A DNA stretch of 64,000 nucleotides. It comes from JALYTY01 sp964546935. Lineage in GTDB: Bacteria; Vulcanimicrobiota; Vulcanimicrobiia; Vulcanimicrobiales; Vulcanimicrobiaceae. The translations under genes were made by a program, and so were the position numbers. This document shows positions 42,365-50,552 of this stretch, piece after piece (the first letter of the stretch is position 1; every line of letters starts with the position of its first letter). The notes under the pieces are model-generated. The model saw only the letters and a list, made by a program, of their open reading frames with translations. It was not told the origin of the DNA and made no database searches. The stretch spans positions 1-64,000 of the forward strand of contig CAZJLJ010000010.1 in NCBI GenBank assembly GCA_964546935.1, given 5' to 3'.

Positions 42365-42523
42365 ATGATTAGCAAACTGTACGATAACCAAGAGGGATCG
42401 ACGATGGTCGAATACTGCATAGTGGTTAGCCTTATCGCGGCCGTTTGCATCGGTGTCGTTACAAGCCTTGGTATCGCAGTCAATACTAAGTTGTTCAGTC
42501 CTATCGCGGCAACAAACTGGTAA
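42365..42523 (+). CDS. flp: Flp pilin 3, diverged (plus arm)
   Basis: A 52-residue pilin-like protein. DNQEGSTMVEYCIVVSLIAA keeps the Gly cleavage site and Glu-Tyr but has Cys in place of Gly after the Tyr and a second Cys in AAVCIGVV. The tail (NTKLFSPIAATNW) is unrelated to pilins 1 and 2. It may be a minor pilin. It is followed by the hairpin at 42532-42562. Confidence 0.85.
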   Translation: MISKLYDNQEGSTMVEYCIVVSLIAAVCIGVVTSLGIAVNTKLFSPIAATNW

Positions 42524-42531
42524 ACAACCGA

Positions 42532-42562
42532 TAGGCCCGCTACGTTTGGCGGGGCGGGCCTA
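42532..42562 (+). other. Perfect 9-bp stem-loop between the pilins and the assembly genes
   Basis: Taggcccgc (42532-42540) pairs with gcgggccta (42554-42562) across a 13-base loop. There is no T-tract, so complete termination is unlikely. A position just after the pilins suits an mRNA 3' stabiliser or partial terminator that lets pilins be made in excess of the downstream machinery. Confidence 0.6.
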
Positions 42563-42580
42563 CGTCCCTCACGGGTTTAA

Positions 42581-43087
42581 ATGATGCCGATCAGTACGTT
42601 ACTCGTAGCGTTTGCAGCAATTTTCGCCTTGTACACGGACATCAGGTGGGGTAAGATCCCGAACGCGCTTATACTGCCGTTCTTTATCGCGGGCCTGGTT
42701 TCGCAGTGTTTTTTGGGCGTGTATCCGCTGTTGTCGAGTATAGGTGCAACATTTATCGCGCTGATCGTGGGTCTTGTCGTCTTTTCGTGCAGAATGATGG
42801 GCGGCGGGGACGTTAAGTTTTTCATCGCAGCCGTCGCGACGTTGGGTGCAGCTGGCGGGGTTCAGTTCGTAGTCTATTCACTACTATGCGGCGGAATATT
42901 TGCAGCGCTTTATGCGCTCGCGCGTGGCCGTTTCGGGTCGTTAGTTGCAAACCTCCGCACCAGCGCCCTTACCTTAACGCCACCCGCGACGTCAATTAAG
43001 ATGCCATACGCGATCGCGTTGCTCGGTGGTGCGCTTTGCCTGCTCGCGTCAGAAACGCTCTTCCCGGCTTTAAGGATTCCGGTATGA
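42581..43087 (+). CDS. Prepilin peptidase, A24 family (CpaA/TadV type)
   Basis: The 168 residues have six helices and the two aspartates of type-IV prepilin peptidases: YTDIRWGKIPNALILP near residue 20 and MMGGGDVKFFIA near 75. The short form without the methylase domain is typical of TadV. It cleaves Flp and TadE prepilins at the cytoplasmic side of the membrane. Two ATG codons in a row (42581, 42584) are possible starts. The stop overlaps the CpaB-like start by 4 bases (ATGA). Confidence 0.92.
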   Translation: MMPISTLLVAFAAIFALYTDIRWGKIPNALILPFFIAGLVSQCFLGVYPLLSSIGATFIALIVGLVVFSCRMMGGGDVKFFIAAVATLGAAGGVQFVVYSLLCGGIFAALYALARGRFGSLVANLRTSALTLTPPATSIKMPYAIALLGGALCLLASETLFPALRIPV

Positions 43088-43974
43088 ATACTAAGCGTAC
43101 GACACTCCTGATCGCCCTATTGCTAGCCGTAGTTACGGGCTGGCTTACGATGAACTACGTGCGATCGGTTCAACAGCAAACGGCCAACTCCGGAGAACCG
43201 CGCTCGGTCTACGTTGCTACGGCTGAAATACCGGCGAGAGCGACGATAACGGCCGACATGATTCAACGGGTCGTGCGCCCATCATCGCTTACTGAGCCCG
43301 ACGCCATAAATGACCCGAGCGCCGCGATCGGGCAGATCGCGTTGATTACTATCCCGGCCGGGGGCGGACTGACTCAATCAAATATCGGCCGTGCTGCTAG
43401 CGGCGGCCTCCCCGTTCGCCTGCTCGCCGGAAAACGCGCTGTCAGCATTCAAATCGACAAAGTGAAAGGTGTTTCTGGACTCATGCAGCCCGGAGATCGC
43501 GTCGACGTCATTGCAGTCCCGAATCAAAAAGGCATTGGCGACCAGCCGCCGCCGGCTGCAACGATCTTACGCGGAATTCGAATTCTTGCAGTCGGAACCT
43601 CACTCGAGTACACGTCTGCGACGCCGTCGCCCGACGAACAAAGTTCGACCACCGTGACGCTCGAAGTATCGCCGACGCAAGCGGATCTGCTCGCGATGGC
43701 CGATCAGAACACAACGTTGCGCCTTGCGCTACGCCCTCCCCATGAGGCATCGAATTCCGAGCCGACGGAAGCGCTACGCTTTCCGAACCTTCAATTACAA
43801 AATAACTCCGCGCCTGCCCAGCCGCCAACTGCAGTCGCGGCGGCGTCGATTACGCCTCACGATCCTCCTGCACAAAAACGTTCTTTCCCCAATGTCATGT
43901 TCATCGACGGCGACCGCGTAAGCTACGGTGTGGATACTGCAGCAAAGACGCCGGCATTGGACGCACAACCGTGA
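43084..43974 (+). CDS. Flp pilus assembly protein CpaB/RcpC
   Basis: From ATG 43084 there are 296 residues. An N-terminal helix (TLLIALLLAVVTGWLTMNYV) is followed by the SAF domain (VYVATAEIPARATITADMIQ, GQIALITIPAGGGLTQSNI) and the RcpC segment (KRAVSIQIDKVKGVSGLMQP, GDRVDVIAV, TVTLEVSPTQADLLAMADQ). The C-terminal 70 residues are a Pro/Ala-rich tail. The family sits in the periplasm with the secretin. The start overlaps the peptidase stop in ATGA, and the stop overlaps the next start in GTGA. Confidence 0.92.
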   Translation: MNTKRTTLLIALLLAVVTGWLTMNYVRSVQQQTANSGEPRSVYVATAEIPARATITADMIQRVVRPSSLTEPDAINDPSAAIGQIALITIPAGGGLTQSNIGRAASGGLPVRLLAGKRAVSIQIDKVKGVSGLMQPGDRVDVIAVPNQKGIGDQPPPAATILRGIRILAVGTSLEYTSATPSPDEQSSTTVTLEVSPTQADLLAMADQNTTLRLALRPPHEASNSEPTEALRFPNLQLQNNSAPAQPPTAVAAASITPHDPPAQKRSFPNVMFIDGDRVSYGVDTAAKTPALDAQP

Positions 43975-46022
43975 ACGCTCGCTTTTTCATCTTTACCGGC
44001 GTAAAGGGCGGATCCGGGACGTCGACGGTGTGCGTCGAAACCGCCAAAGCTTTGGCGGCACAAAACAGCGTCGAACTCATTGATGCCGACCTTGAAGGAC
44101 ATCGCAGCGCCGCAATTCTGTTGAATTGTATCCGCGCGCTTGACGCGTCGCGCGATGCCAACGGTCAAATTGCGGTAGCGCGCGCGAGCGGTATTACTGT
44201 TGCGGAGTTTGCGCCTAGTTACGGGGCGGGATTCATGCTCAGCGCCGGCTCAGTTGAAACGTTTTCATTCGAAATGCAGCCGCAAACCATCGTCCTGGTC
44301 GATGCGCCTTTGCCGCTGTCATCGTCGATTCGACCGCTAGTCGTCCGCGGCACTCGTTTCATCTTAGTTTTGGAACCGACGCTTCTCGGCATAGCCGCGG
44401 CGCACACGATGATCGAGAATTACGAGTCATTTGGCATCCCGCGAAGCCGGATGTTGCTTGCGATCAATGCACGTAACGTTGACCGTACGGCCTCGCGTTC
44501 CGATATTGAGTCTGCGCTGGGCGTTAAAGTTGCGACGGATGTACCATCGCTAAGCGATCGATCGTTTCAAAAGAACATCAATGCATTCGCGTTGTCGCTC
44601 ACCGGCATTCCGCCGGAGGACACGCTACAGGGACTGCAGCCATCTTCGAACGGCATCATTCGAGATCGCCGGTCTCAGCCCCGCGAAGTTCCGAAACTCG
44701 TAGCGGTTAAGCGCGACTACGTCCCAAGCGATCGGGAGCGCATAAAGGCGCGAGTTCACGAGGCACTTGCGAAGGACGTAGATCTCCTGGATGCAAGCCG
44801 CGCGCAAGGCGATAGCGCGAAACTCTCCGAGCTAAGGCTTGAGATCGAGCGAATCGCACAAACAGTGCTAACGGAAGACGCATTCAATCTAAGTGCCGAG
44901 GATATCGGCCGCATTAAGCAAGAGGTTGTGAACGAAGCGCTCGGCCTGGGTCCGCTTGAAGAGCTCATGGACGATCCCGACATCACTGAAATAATGGTGA
45001 ATGGACCGAACGAAATTTACATAGAGCGCCAGGGCGTGATCCACTCGACGGAGCGGCGCTTCGATTCAGAGAAGCAACTGCGGCTCATTATCGAACGCAT
45101 CATAACTCCGCTCGGCCGGCGAATCGATGAGGCGTCCCCGATGGTAGATGCGCGTCTTCCAGATGGCTCGCGCGTCAACGCAATCATAGAACCGCTCTCA
45201 CTCGACGGCGCGACCCTCACAATTCGACGTTTTGGTACGAGGCGCCTGACAACCACCGATCTTTTGGAAAAGCACTCGGTGTGCCAACAGATGTTGGACT
45301 TTTTGCGCGCGTGCGTCGAATCGCGCTTGAACGTTGTCATAAGCGGTGGCACGGGCTCCGGAAAAACGACCTTCTTAAACATTCTGTCAGGCTATCTTCC
45401 GGATAACGAGCGAATCATCACGATCGAAGACGCTGCCGAATTGTTGCTGAATCAGCCGCACGTCGTGCGCTTGGAATCACGCCCTGCAAATATTGAAGGT
45501 CAGGGCGAGGTGCGGATTCGCGACTTAGTCCGCAACGCTCTGCGCATGCGCCCTGATCGCATCGTGGTCGGCGAATGCCGTGGCGCTGAGGCCCTGGATA
45601 TGCTTCAGGCCATGAACACCGGTCACGATGGATCGCTGACAACGATTCACGCGAACTCGGCTCGAGATGCCCTTTCGCGCATCGAAACGATGGTCTTAAT
45701 GGCGGGTTTCGATCTGCCGATTCGGGCTATCCGGGAACAGATCGCGGCGGCATTCGACGTAGTTATCCAGACCGCGCGCTTGCGTGACGGTACCCGAAAG
45801 GTAATTGGGATCAGCGAAGTCGTGGGAATGGAGGGGGACGTTGTTACGATGCAAGAGATCGTGCGCTTCACTCAACACGGCATTAACGAGGACCGTCGCG
45901 TGATCGGTCAGTTCGAATACACCGGCGTACAGCCGAAAGCGCTCTCGCGTTTTGAGGAATACGGTGTTCCTTTCGATACACGCATTCTTTCTGCACTTCC
46001 ACTGAGCATGTCGTTATGGTGA
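43971..46022 (+). CDS. Fused TadZ-like ParA ATPase and TadA secretion ATPase
   Basis: The 683 residues combine two proteins that are normally separate. Residues 1-215 are a ParA/MinD-like domain (FFIFTGVKGGSGTSTVCVET with the deviant Walker A, VELIDADLEGHRSAAIL, IVLVDAPLP), the TadZ/CpaE pilus-localising ATPase. After a linker with coiled-coil-like sequence (SAKLSELRLEIERIAQ), residues 300-683 are TadA/CpaF: DPDITEIMVNGPNEIYIER, VISGGTGSGKTTFLNILSG (Walker A), ITIEDAAELLL, RMRPDRIVVGECRGAEALDM (Walker B) and GHDGSLTTIHAN. The reading frame is unbroken, so it is a true fusion. GTG start in GTGA overlap with the gene before. Confidence 0.93.
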   Translation: MNARFFIFTGVKGGSGTSTVCVETAKALAAQNSVELIDADLEGHRSAAILLNCIRALDASRDANGQIAVARASGITVAEFAPSYGAGFMLSAGSVETFSFEMQPQTIVLVDAPLPLSSSIRPLVVRGTRFILVLEPTLLGIAAAHTMIENYESFGIPRSRMLLAINARNVDRTASRSDIESALGVKVATDVPSLSDRSFQKNINAFALSLTGIPPEDTLQGLQPSSNGIIRDRRSQPREVPKLVAVKRDYVPSDRERIKARVHEALAKDVDLLDASRAQGDSAKLSELRLEIERIAQTVLTEDAFNLSAEDIGRIKQEVVNEALGLGPLEELMDDPDITEIMVNGPNEIYIERQGVIHSTERRFDSEKQLRLIIERIITPLGRRIDEASPMVDARLPDGSRVNAIIEPLSLDGATLTIRRFGTRRLTTTDLLEKHSVCQQMLDFLRACVESRLNVVISGGTGSGKTTFLNILSGYLPDNERIITIEDAAELLLNQPHVVRLESRPANIEGQGEVRIRDLVRNALRMRPDRIVVGECRGAEALDMLQAMNTGHDGSLTTIHANSARDALSRIETMVLMAGFDLPIRAIREQIAAAFDVVIQTARLRDGTRKVIGISEVVGMEGDVVTMQEIVRFTQHGINEDRRVIGQFEYTGVQPKALSRFEEYGVPFDTRILSALPLSMSLW

Positions 46023-46879
46023 CTTTTGCTCCAATCGCCATCTTGCTGGGTTCGATCGCAAGCGCAGCTCTGCTATTTTTCACATTTTGGGGAAGCATCG
46101 AGAACCGCAGCCTTCGAGTCGTAAAACACCTTTCTACGTCAATTGATCGTGCTGGTGTACGGCGACGACCCGAAGAGTGGGTGGTGCTTTGGGCCGGAGC
46201 GACCGCCGTTTTATGGATGATCGTTGTTTTTACGATTTGGCCGGGAATCATATTTGGTTTGATTCTGCTCCCAGTGGCCGGTGCTATATGCGCGTGCGGC
46301 TTGATACTAGCGCTCCGCATTAGCTTGCGCCGGAGGCTCGATCGATTCACACAACAACTGGAGTTGGCATTACGCCTTATGGGAAGCGCGCTGCGCGTTG
46401 GACTCGGTCTTCGGCAGGCCGTCGCAATGGCGGTCGAGGAAATGCCGGAACCGTCCAAATCCGAATACAGGCGAATTTTAGGGCAAACAAACATCGGCGT
46501 AAGTATCTACGACGCATTGGATGACATGGCCGAACGAATGCCCAGCAATGAAGCTAGGATGATGTCTCGCGTCGTTCGGATCCAATCGCAGACCGGCGGC
46601 GATCTATCGAAAATTCTCGAGCAGGTCGCAAACACGATCAAAGAGCGCCGGCGCATGCGCCGCAAAGTCAGCACGCTGACATCGGAGGGGCGCGCCGGCG
46701 CCGCGGTGCTGTTAGGGATCCCGATCTTCCTAGGCACGTTTCTGTGTCTAACTCAACCACAGATACGCCACGACATTCTTTTCACCAACGCCGGTCATAT
46801 CACGCTAGTGGTAGTCGCAGTACTTGAGCTCTGTGGATGGCTGGCGCTGAAACGGATTCTGAAGGTTAACTTCCTATGA
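46016..46879 (+). CDS. Tad inner-membrane protein TadB
   Basis: The 287 residues have helices near 10-28, 60-105 and two near the C-terminus around a cytoplasmic T2SF domain (LRLMGSALRVGLGLRQAVAM, ETGGDLSK-like SQTGGDLSKILEQVANTIKE). The order GT..RxAL.EMP.PS is that of TadB. It forms the inner-membrane platform with TadC. The start overlaps the TadA stop by 7 bases and its stop overlaps tadC (ATGA). Confidence 0.92.
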   Translation: MVTFAPIAILLGSIASAALLFFTFWGSIENRSLRVVKHLSTSIDRAGVRRRPEEWVVLWAGATAVLWMIVVFTIWPGIIFGLILLPVAGAICACGLILALRISLRRRLDRFTQQLELALRLMGSALRVGLGLRQAVAMAVEEMPEPSKSEYRRILGQTNIGVSIYDALDDMAERMPSNEARMMSRVVRIQSQTGGDLSKILEQVANTIKERRRMRRKVSTLTSEGRAGAAVLLGIPIFLGTFLCLTQPQIRHDILFTNAGHITLVVVAVLELCGWLALKRILKVNFL

Positions 46880-47739
46880 ATGCGTCTATGTATATCCCGT
46901 TGCTTGGCGCGCTCTCGGCGTTTCTACTAACGGTTTCGCTGGTTCCGACGAAGAGCGCTCTTACGCGCACGTTGGAAGAGTACCAGAGTAAACCTCAAGG
47001 CGACGAATGGGCGCCGCGCTTTGCCGAACGCCTCCTTCAGGCGACGCTAAACGAAAAAAGCTTCGGTGGTCTTCAGCAAAAGTTGGTGGAGGCCGGCTGG
47101 TACACGGTCACGCCGATCCAAATTGTGCTTCGCATTATTGGCGCCGCGCTGGCGGGACTTGCTCTCGCGCTGCTCTTTCTCCGATTCTTCCACCTGCCGA
47201 TGTGGTTGGATACGGCGATTCTTGTCCCAGGATTCTTGCTCTGCGTTCACCTCCCAATTTCAGCGATCGAGAGAGCACGGGAAAAACGAAAAGCTGAAAC
47301 GGAGCGCGCGCTACCGGACCTGCTCGACATGGTTGCGAGCACCGTTCAGGCCGGACTTTCCGTCAATGCTGCGCTCGCATACGCCGTCGACACCGCTCCA
47401 GGCGCATTGGGTGATGAGGTGAAAGAAGCGCTTTCCGAAATTCGGTTAGGGCGTTCCCGAGCGGAAGCGCTAACCGCGGCCGCGCGTCGTCTGAACCAGA
47501 TAGAATTTACTACCACCGTTACGGCCCTGAATCAGGCAGAGCGGCTCGGCGCCAACATTGCGAAAGTGCTCACCGAACTGGCAGAAGACAGCAGAAATCA
47601 CCGGATCATGCTTGCAGAAGAGCATGCGGCTAAGCTCCCCGTAAAAATGGTCTTTCCTATGGCTTTTTTCATGCTTCCGTCAATTTACACAATCATTTTC
47701 GGCACCTTAATCGCCAACTACTTCGCCACAAGAAAATGA
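46876..47739 (+). CDS. Tad inner-membrane protein TadC
   Basis: The 287 residues have paired helices after residue 85 and the T2SF domain (LPDLLDMVASTVQAGLSVNA, SEIRLGRSRAEALTAAARRL, ALNQAERLGANIAKVLTELA). It ends with a helix pair around KMVFPMAFFMLPSIYTIIFG, the TadC landmark. Overlaps both neighbours by 4 bases. Confidence 0.92.
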   Translation: MNASMYIPLLGALSAFLLTVSLVPTKSALTRTLEEYQSKPQGDEWAPRFAERLLQATLNEKSFGGLQQKLVEAGWYTVTPIQIVLRIIGAALAGLALALLFLRFFHLPMWLDTAILVPGFLLCVHLPISAIERAREKRKAETERALPDLLDMVASTVQAGLSVNAALAYAVDTAPGALGDEVKEALSEIRLGRSRAEALTAAARRLNQIEFTTTVTALNQAERLGANIAKVLTELAEDSRNHRIMLAEEHAAKLPVKMVFPMAFFMLPSIYTIIFGTLIANYFATRK

Positions 47740-48344
47740 TGCCAATCGTTCTAGGCGCAGTCTTTTTTTTCGCCGCAGGATATCTAGGCGTGGTACTCGC
47801 GGAGTCGATCGTCCACCGCTTGCAGCCGTTTGACGACGGGCCTACGCCGCAAAGTCCGCCCACTGCGCTTATGCTTGCGGCGTGCGCGGCCATCGGAGCG
47901 GTAGTTACATCGCACGCATCTTCGCCTGCACAAGTTGGTTTTGTTGCGATCTTGTGCGTCGCGCTTACGGGAATTTTTTACGTAGATCTCAAGACCGGCA
48001 TCGTGCCCGATATCTTCACGCTGGGACCGATCGCCATCATTCTTGCCGTTGCATTGCTGCAACGCGACTGGATATTACTGATTTCCGGCATTATACCGGT
48101 CATTCCGTTTGCTCTCGCAGCATATCTATCAAAAGGCCGGGGAATGGGGTGGGGCGACGTCAAGCTGGTCGCACTAGGTGGTCTTGCTCTCGGTGCACAA
48201 GCAGCGACGCTGGCTTTCGCAGTAGCTTGCATCGCAGCCGTTCTTATTGCATTCGCAAAACGGCGCACGTCGCAGCCAATCGCATTCGCGCCATATCTCG
48301 CGGGCGCCATAGCGCTAGCGGTTCCGGTCTCTGCGCTGCTCTAA
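47736..48344 (+). CDS. Second prepilin peptidase, A24 family
   Basis: The 202 residues carry the aspartate motifs IFYVDLKTGIVPDIFTLG near 90 and GRGMGWGDVKLVALGGLAL near 135, plus at least six helices. It differs from the peptidase at 42581 by an N-terminal helix and loop of about 60 residues (VLAESIVHRLQPFDDGPTPQ), a remnant of the larger PilD-type architecture without the Cys methylase cluster. Two peptidases in one locus could split the pilin and pseudopilin substrates. Confidence 0.88.
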   Translation: MMPIVLGAVFFFAAGYLGVVLAESIVHRLQPFDDGPTPQSPPTALMLAACAAIGAVVTSHASSPAQVGFVAILCVALTGIFYVDLKTGIVPDIFTLGPIAIILAVALLQRDWILLISGIIPVIPFALAAYLSKGRGMGWGDVKLVALGGLALGAQAATLAFAVACIAAVLIAFAKRRTSQPIAFAPYLAGAIALAVPVSALL

Positions 48345-48353
48345 GGGACCGCA

Positions 48354-48701
48354 ATGCTCCTGCGCAACTGTTCCACGAACGCGGTGATCGCGTCGGAGAT
48401 CGATATCGCTTCCACTTCACTACGCCGTTGCATCGGGCTTTTGGTTCGAAGTAAAGTCGCTCCACATGAAGGCATGTGGTTCCCAAACTCTTCGGTGATT
48501 CACACCATCGGAATGCGGGCGCCAATCGACGTAATTTTTCTCGACGGAGAGGATCGGGTCGTCAAGTTTGCAGCGGACATTCGCCCGAATAAACCGTTCG
48601 TAGGATGCCTCGGAGCGAAGACGGTAATAGAACTCGGAGCTGGAGCGCTCGAGAGAACTGATCTCCTTCTGGGTGACCGCCTAGCCTTAGAGCCGTGCTA
48701 A
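48354..48701 (+). CDS. DUF192 family protein
   Basis: The 115 residues match the small DUF192 beta-barrel: TSLRRCIGLLVRSKVAPHEG, MWFPNSSVIHTIGMRAPIDV, IFLDGEDRVVKFAADIRPNK and the ending LLGDRLALEP. The usual H-T-I/F-G-M-R...DV-F core is intact. The family's function is unknown, but it is often linked to Tad loci. It follows the peptidase by 9 bases and overlaps the convergent regulator gene by 4 bp. Confidence 0.85.
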   Translation: MLLRNCSTNAVIASEIDIASTSLRRCIGLLVRSKVAPHEGMWFPNSSVIHTIGMRAPIDVIFLDGEDRVVKFAADIRPNKPFVGCLGAKTVIELGAGALERTDLLLGDRLALEPC

Positions 48702-50326
48702 GTCACGCTACCCGCTAAAGCTTGAGTCGTTCGCGTTACCGATTCGATTTCTGCTCCGTTGCTACGCATCGGCAACGAATCGCGGGTGCGTTCCAACAGC
48801 TTTGCAACACTCGGCTGTTCCGGCGAGATCGCGGCTGCACGTAACGTGTACTGCCGCGCCGCCGGCCGGTCTCCCGTTTCAAGGCAAATATCGGCGAGAC
48901 GCTCCAAGACGAGCAGATGACGTTCTTGGAGCGATCGCGCATGTACCGCGAACCACGATTCGGGCGCATCATACTCCAGTAAAGAGCCGGCGTAAAGCTT
49001 GTCCGCCGCGCGGTAGTGAAACGCCGCCTCTTTCAACTCGTTGCGTTCGAAGTAGGCTTCAGCATTGGAAACGTGCGTCGAAAAACGCCGCGCATCACAC
49101 ACGATGTGATTCAGTACCAGCTGGACACCCGGAGCGGTGCGAAAATAATATTCGACTTGGTCGTAACCCACAACGGCGGCAATTGCGCGCCGAATGGTGC
49201 TGAACGCGGTACGCATGCTTTGCGTCGCCAGATGGTGGTCGGTTCCGCTCCAGAAAGAAGCCATAAGCTCCGTACGTGTCGCGCTGCCGTCGGGTTTCAG
49301 CAACAGGTATTTGACGATCTGTTGATCCCGTCGACGCGCCCACTGAATTTCACGCCCGTCGATCTTTGCTTCGAAAGTTCCAAGCATTTTGACGCTCAGC
49401 AACGGCGCTGATTGCGTCTGGCGCGCAGGCCGCCGCTGCCCCTTGAAACCTTTACGCTGTAACGGGTGGTAAGGGCGCAGTACGTCGTCGCCTTCATCAA
49501 TAATGAACAGCCCGTGCGCCTGCAACGCGCGCAGTTCCGAGGGCTCGGCGCTCGCGCTTCCGGCGAGCACGTCGCGGAAGAGTTGCGCTTCGTCGTCGGG
49601 GATGCGATCGAGTTCCGCATCGATGAAATCATGCAAAAAAGGCGACGATTCAGAGAGCCAATGCTCGTAGGCTGCCGACAACTTTTCTTTCTCGGCGGCT
49701 GCGGTCCGAGTCGCAGCACAAAACGCCAAGGCCCAGCCATCGGTGTCGGCAACGAGACGCTTCAATTCGCGGTCCGTGTATTCGACGCCGCACGCTTCCG
49801 CGAGTAGACGCGCCTCTTCTTCGTCAAATGCTAGCCGGCGAGCGTCGCAAACCTCGGCCACGCCACGCGCGACAAGGCGGCGAGCGTTTATACGATCTAG
49901 CGAACGGGCCGCATAAATGAGCGCCACGTTTTCGCCGACGTCCTCAACGAGCCGATGCAATTCGGTAACGGCTTCGCAATCGCCGTCGCCGGCGTCATCG
50001 ATTATGAGTTCTAACGGGCGATCTTCAAGCCACGCCAGCATTGCCAGCAGCGCTTCGTACGATTCAGGCACGGTTTGAACACCGAGTGCCCGTGCGATAG
50101 CGCATCGCAAATCTTCCACGTTATACCCGCGGCCCATGGCGCAATACGCCACTTCACGCGGCGAATCAACAGCGTGTTTCAGCAGGACACTGGTCTTGCC
50201 GGATCCGGCAGGCGCGATAATGAGTCGAACTGGAGTTTCAGAGTGGGCAGTAAGCCAGCGCTGGAGGCGCGCGCGCTGAATAGTAGTGGGGGCAATACGC
50301 GGCACGCCTGATGTTGTAATGAGCAT
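48698..50326 (-). CDS. STAND-type regulator with SARP-like winged helix and BTAD
   Basis: The 542 residues start with an AAA/STAND ATPase (RLIIAPAGSGKTSVLLKHAV, Walker A; PLELIIDDAGDGDCEAV, Walker B-like). A helical segment follows, then at about 310-400 an OmpR-like winged helix preceded by LLSVKMLGTFEAKIDGREIQ, with KYLLLKPDGSATRTELMASF. The C-terminal 130 residues are a bacterial activator domain of TPR-like helices (FHYRAADKLYAGSLLEYDAP, LERLADICLETGDRPAARQY). This resembles MalT- and SARP-type activators, although the DNA-binding domain lies after the ATPase. Its position suggests control of the pilus or glycosyltransferase genes; no target is shown. Confidence 0.82.
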   Translation of the reverse strand: MLITTSGVPRIAPTTIQRARLQRWLTAHSETPVRLIIAPAGSGKTSVLLKHAVDSPREVAYCAMGRGYNVEDLRCAIARALGVQTVPESYEALLAMLAWLEDRPLELIIDDAGDGDCEAVTELHRLVEDVGENVALIYAARSLDRINARRLVARGVAEVCDARRLAFDEEEARLLAEACGVEYTDRELKRLVADTDGWALAFCAATRTAAAEKEKLSAAYEHWLSESSPFLHDFIDAELDRIPDDEAQLFRDVLAGSASAEPSELRALQAHGLFIIDEGDDVLRPYHPLQRKGFKGQRRPARQTQSAPLLSVKMLGTFEAKIDGREIQWARRRDQQIVKYLLLKPDGSATRTELMASFWSGTDHHLATQSMRTAFSTIRRAIAAVVGYDQVEYYFRTAPGVQLVLNHIVCDARRFSTHVSNAEAYFERNELKEAAFHYRAADKLYAGSLLEYDAPESWFAVHARSLQERHLLVLERLADICLETGDRPAARQYTLRAAAISPEQPSVAKLLERTRDSLPMRSNGAEIESVTRTTQALAGSVT

Positions 50327-50552
50327 TCCAACCCCGAGAAAGTCAGCACCATAATAAACTGCAGTCGCGCGTCCAAACGGACCGCGACACTCCCGTTCAT
50401 TAATTTTAGAAACAGATTAGGGTTAATTTCCATACCCCCAATAAAGGGGTTTATTCATAAATTGATCTAGGCCTAAACCGGGATGCAAGCATACGTCCGT
50501 TAGAGCTCGCAAACAGGAATTGAATCGAAGGACCTAGTCTAATAGGGCGAAC
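50327..50552. promoter_or_regulatory. AT-rich intergenic region between the regulator and the glycosyltransferase
   Basis: This 226-bp stretch separates two divergent genes and is clearly richer in A and T than its surroundings (50399-50475). It contains acccccaataaaggggt (50434-50450), an inverted repeat with arms of four, and several ttaatt-like runs. It is likely to hold promoters for both genes. I see no recognisable riboswitch. Confidence 0.4.
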
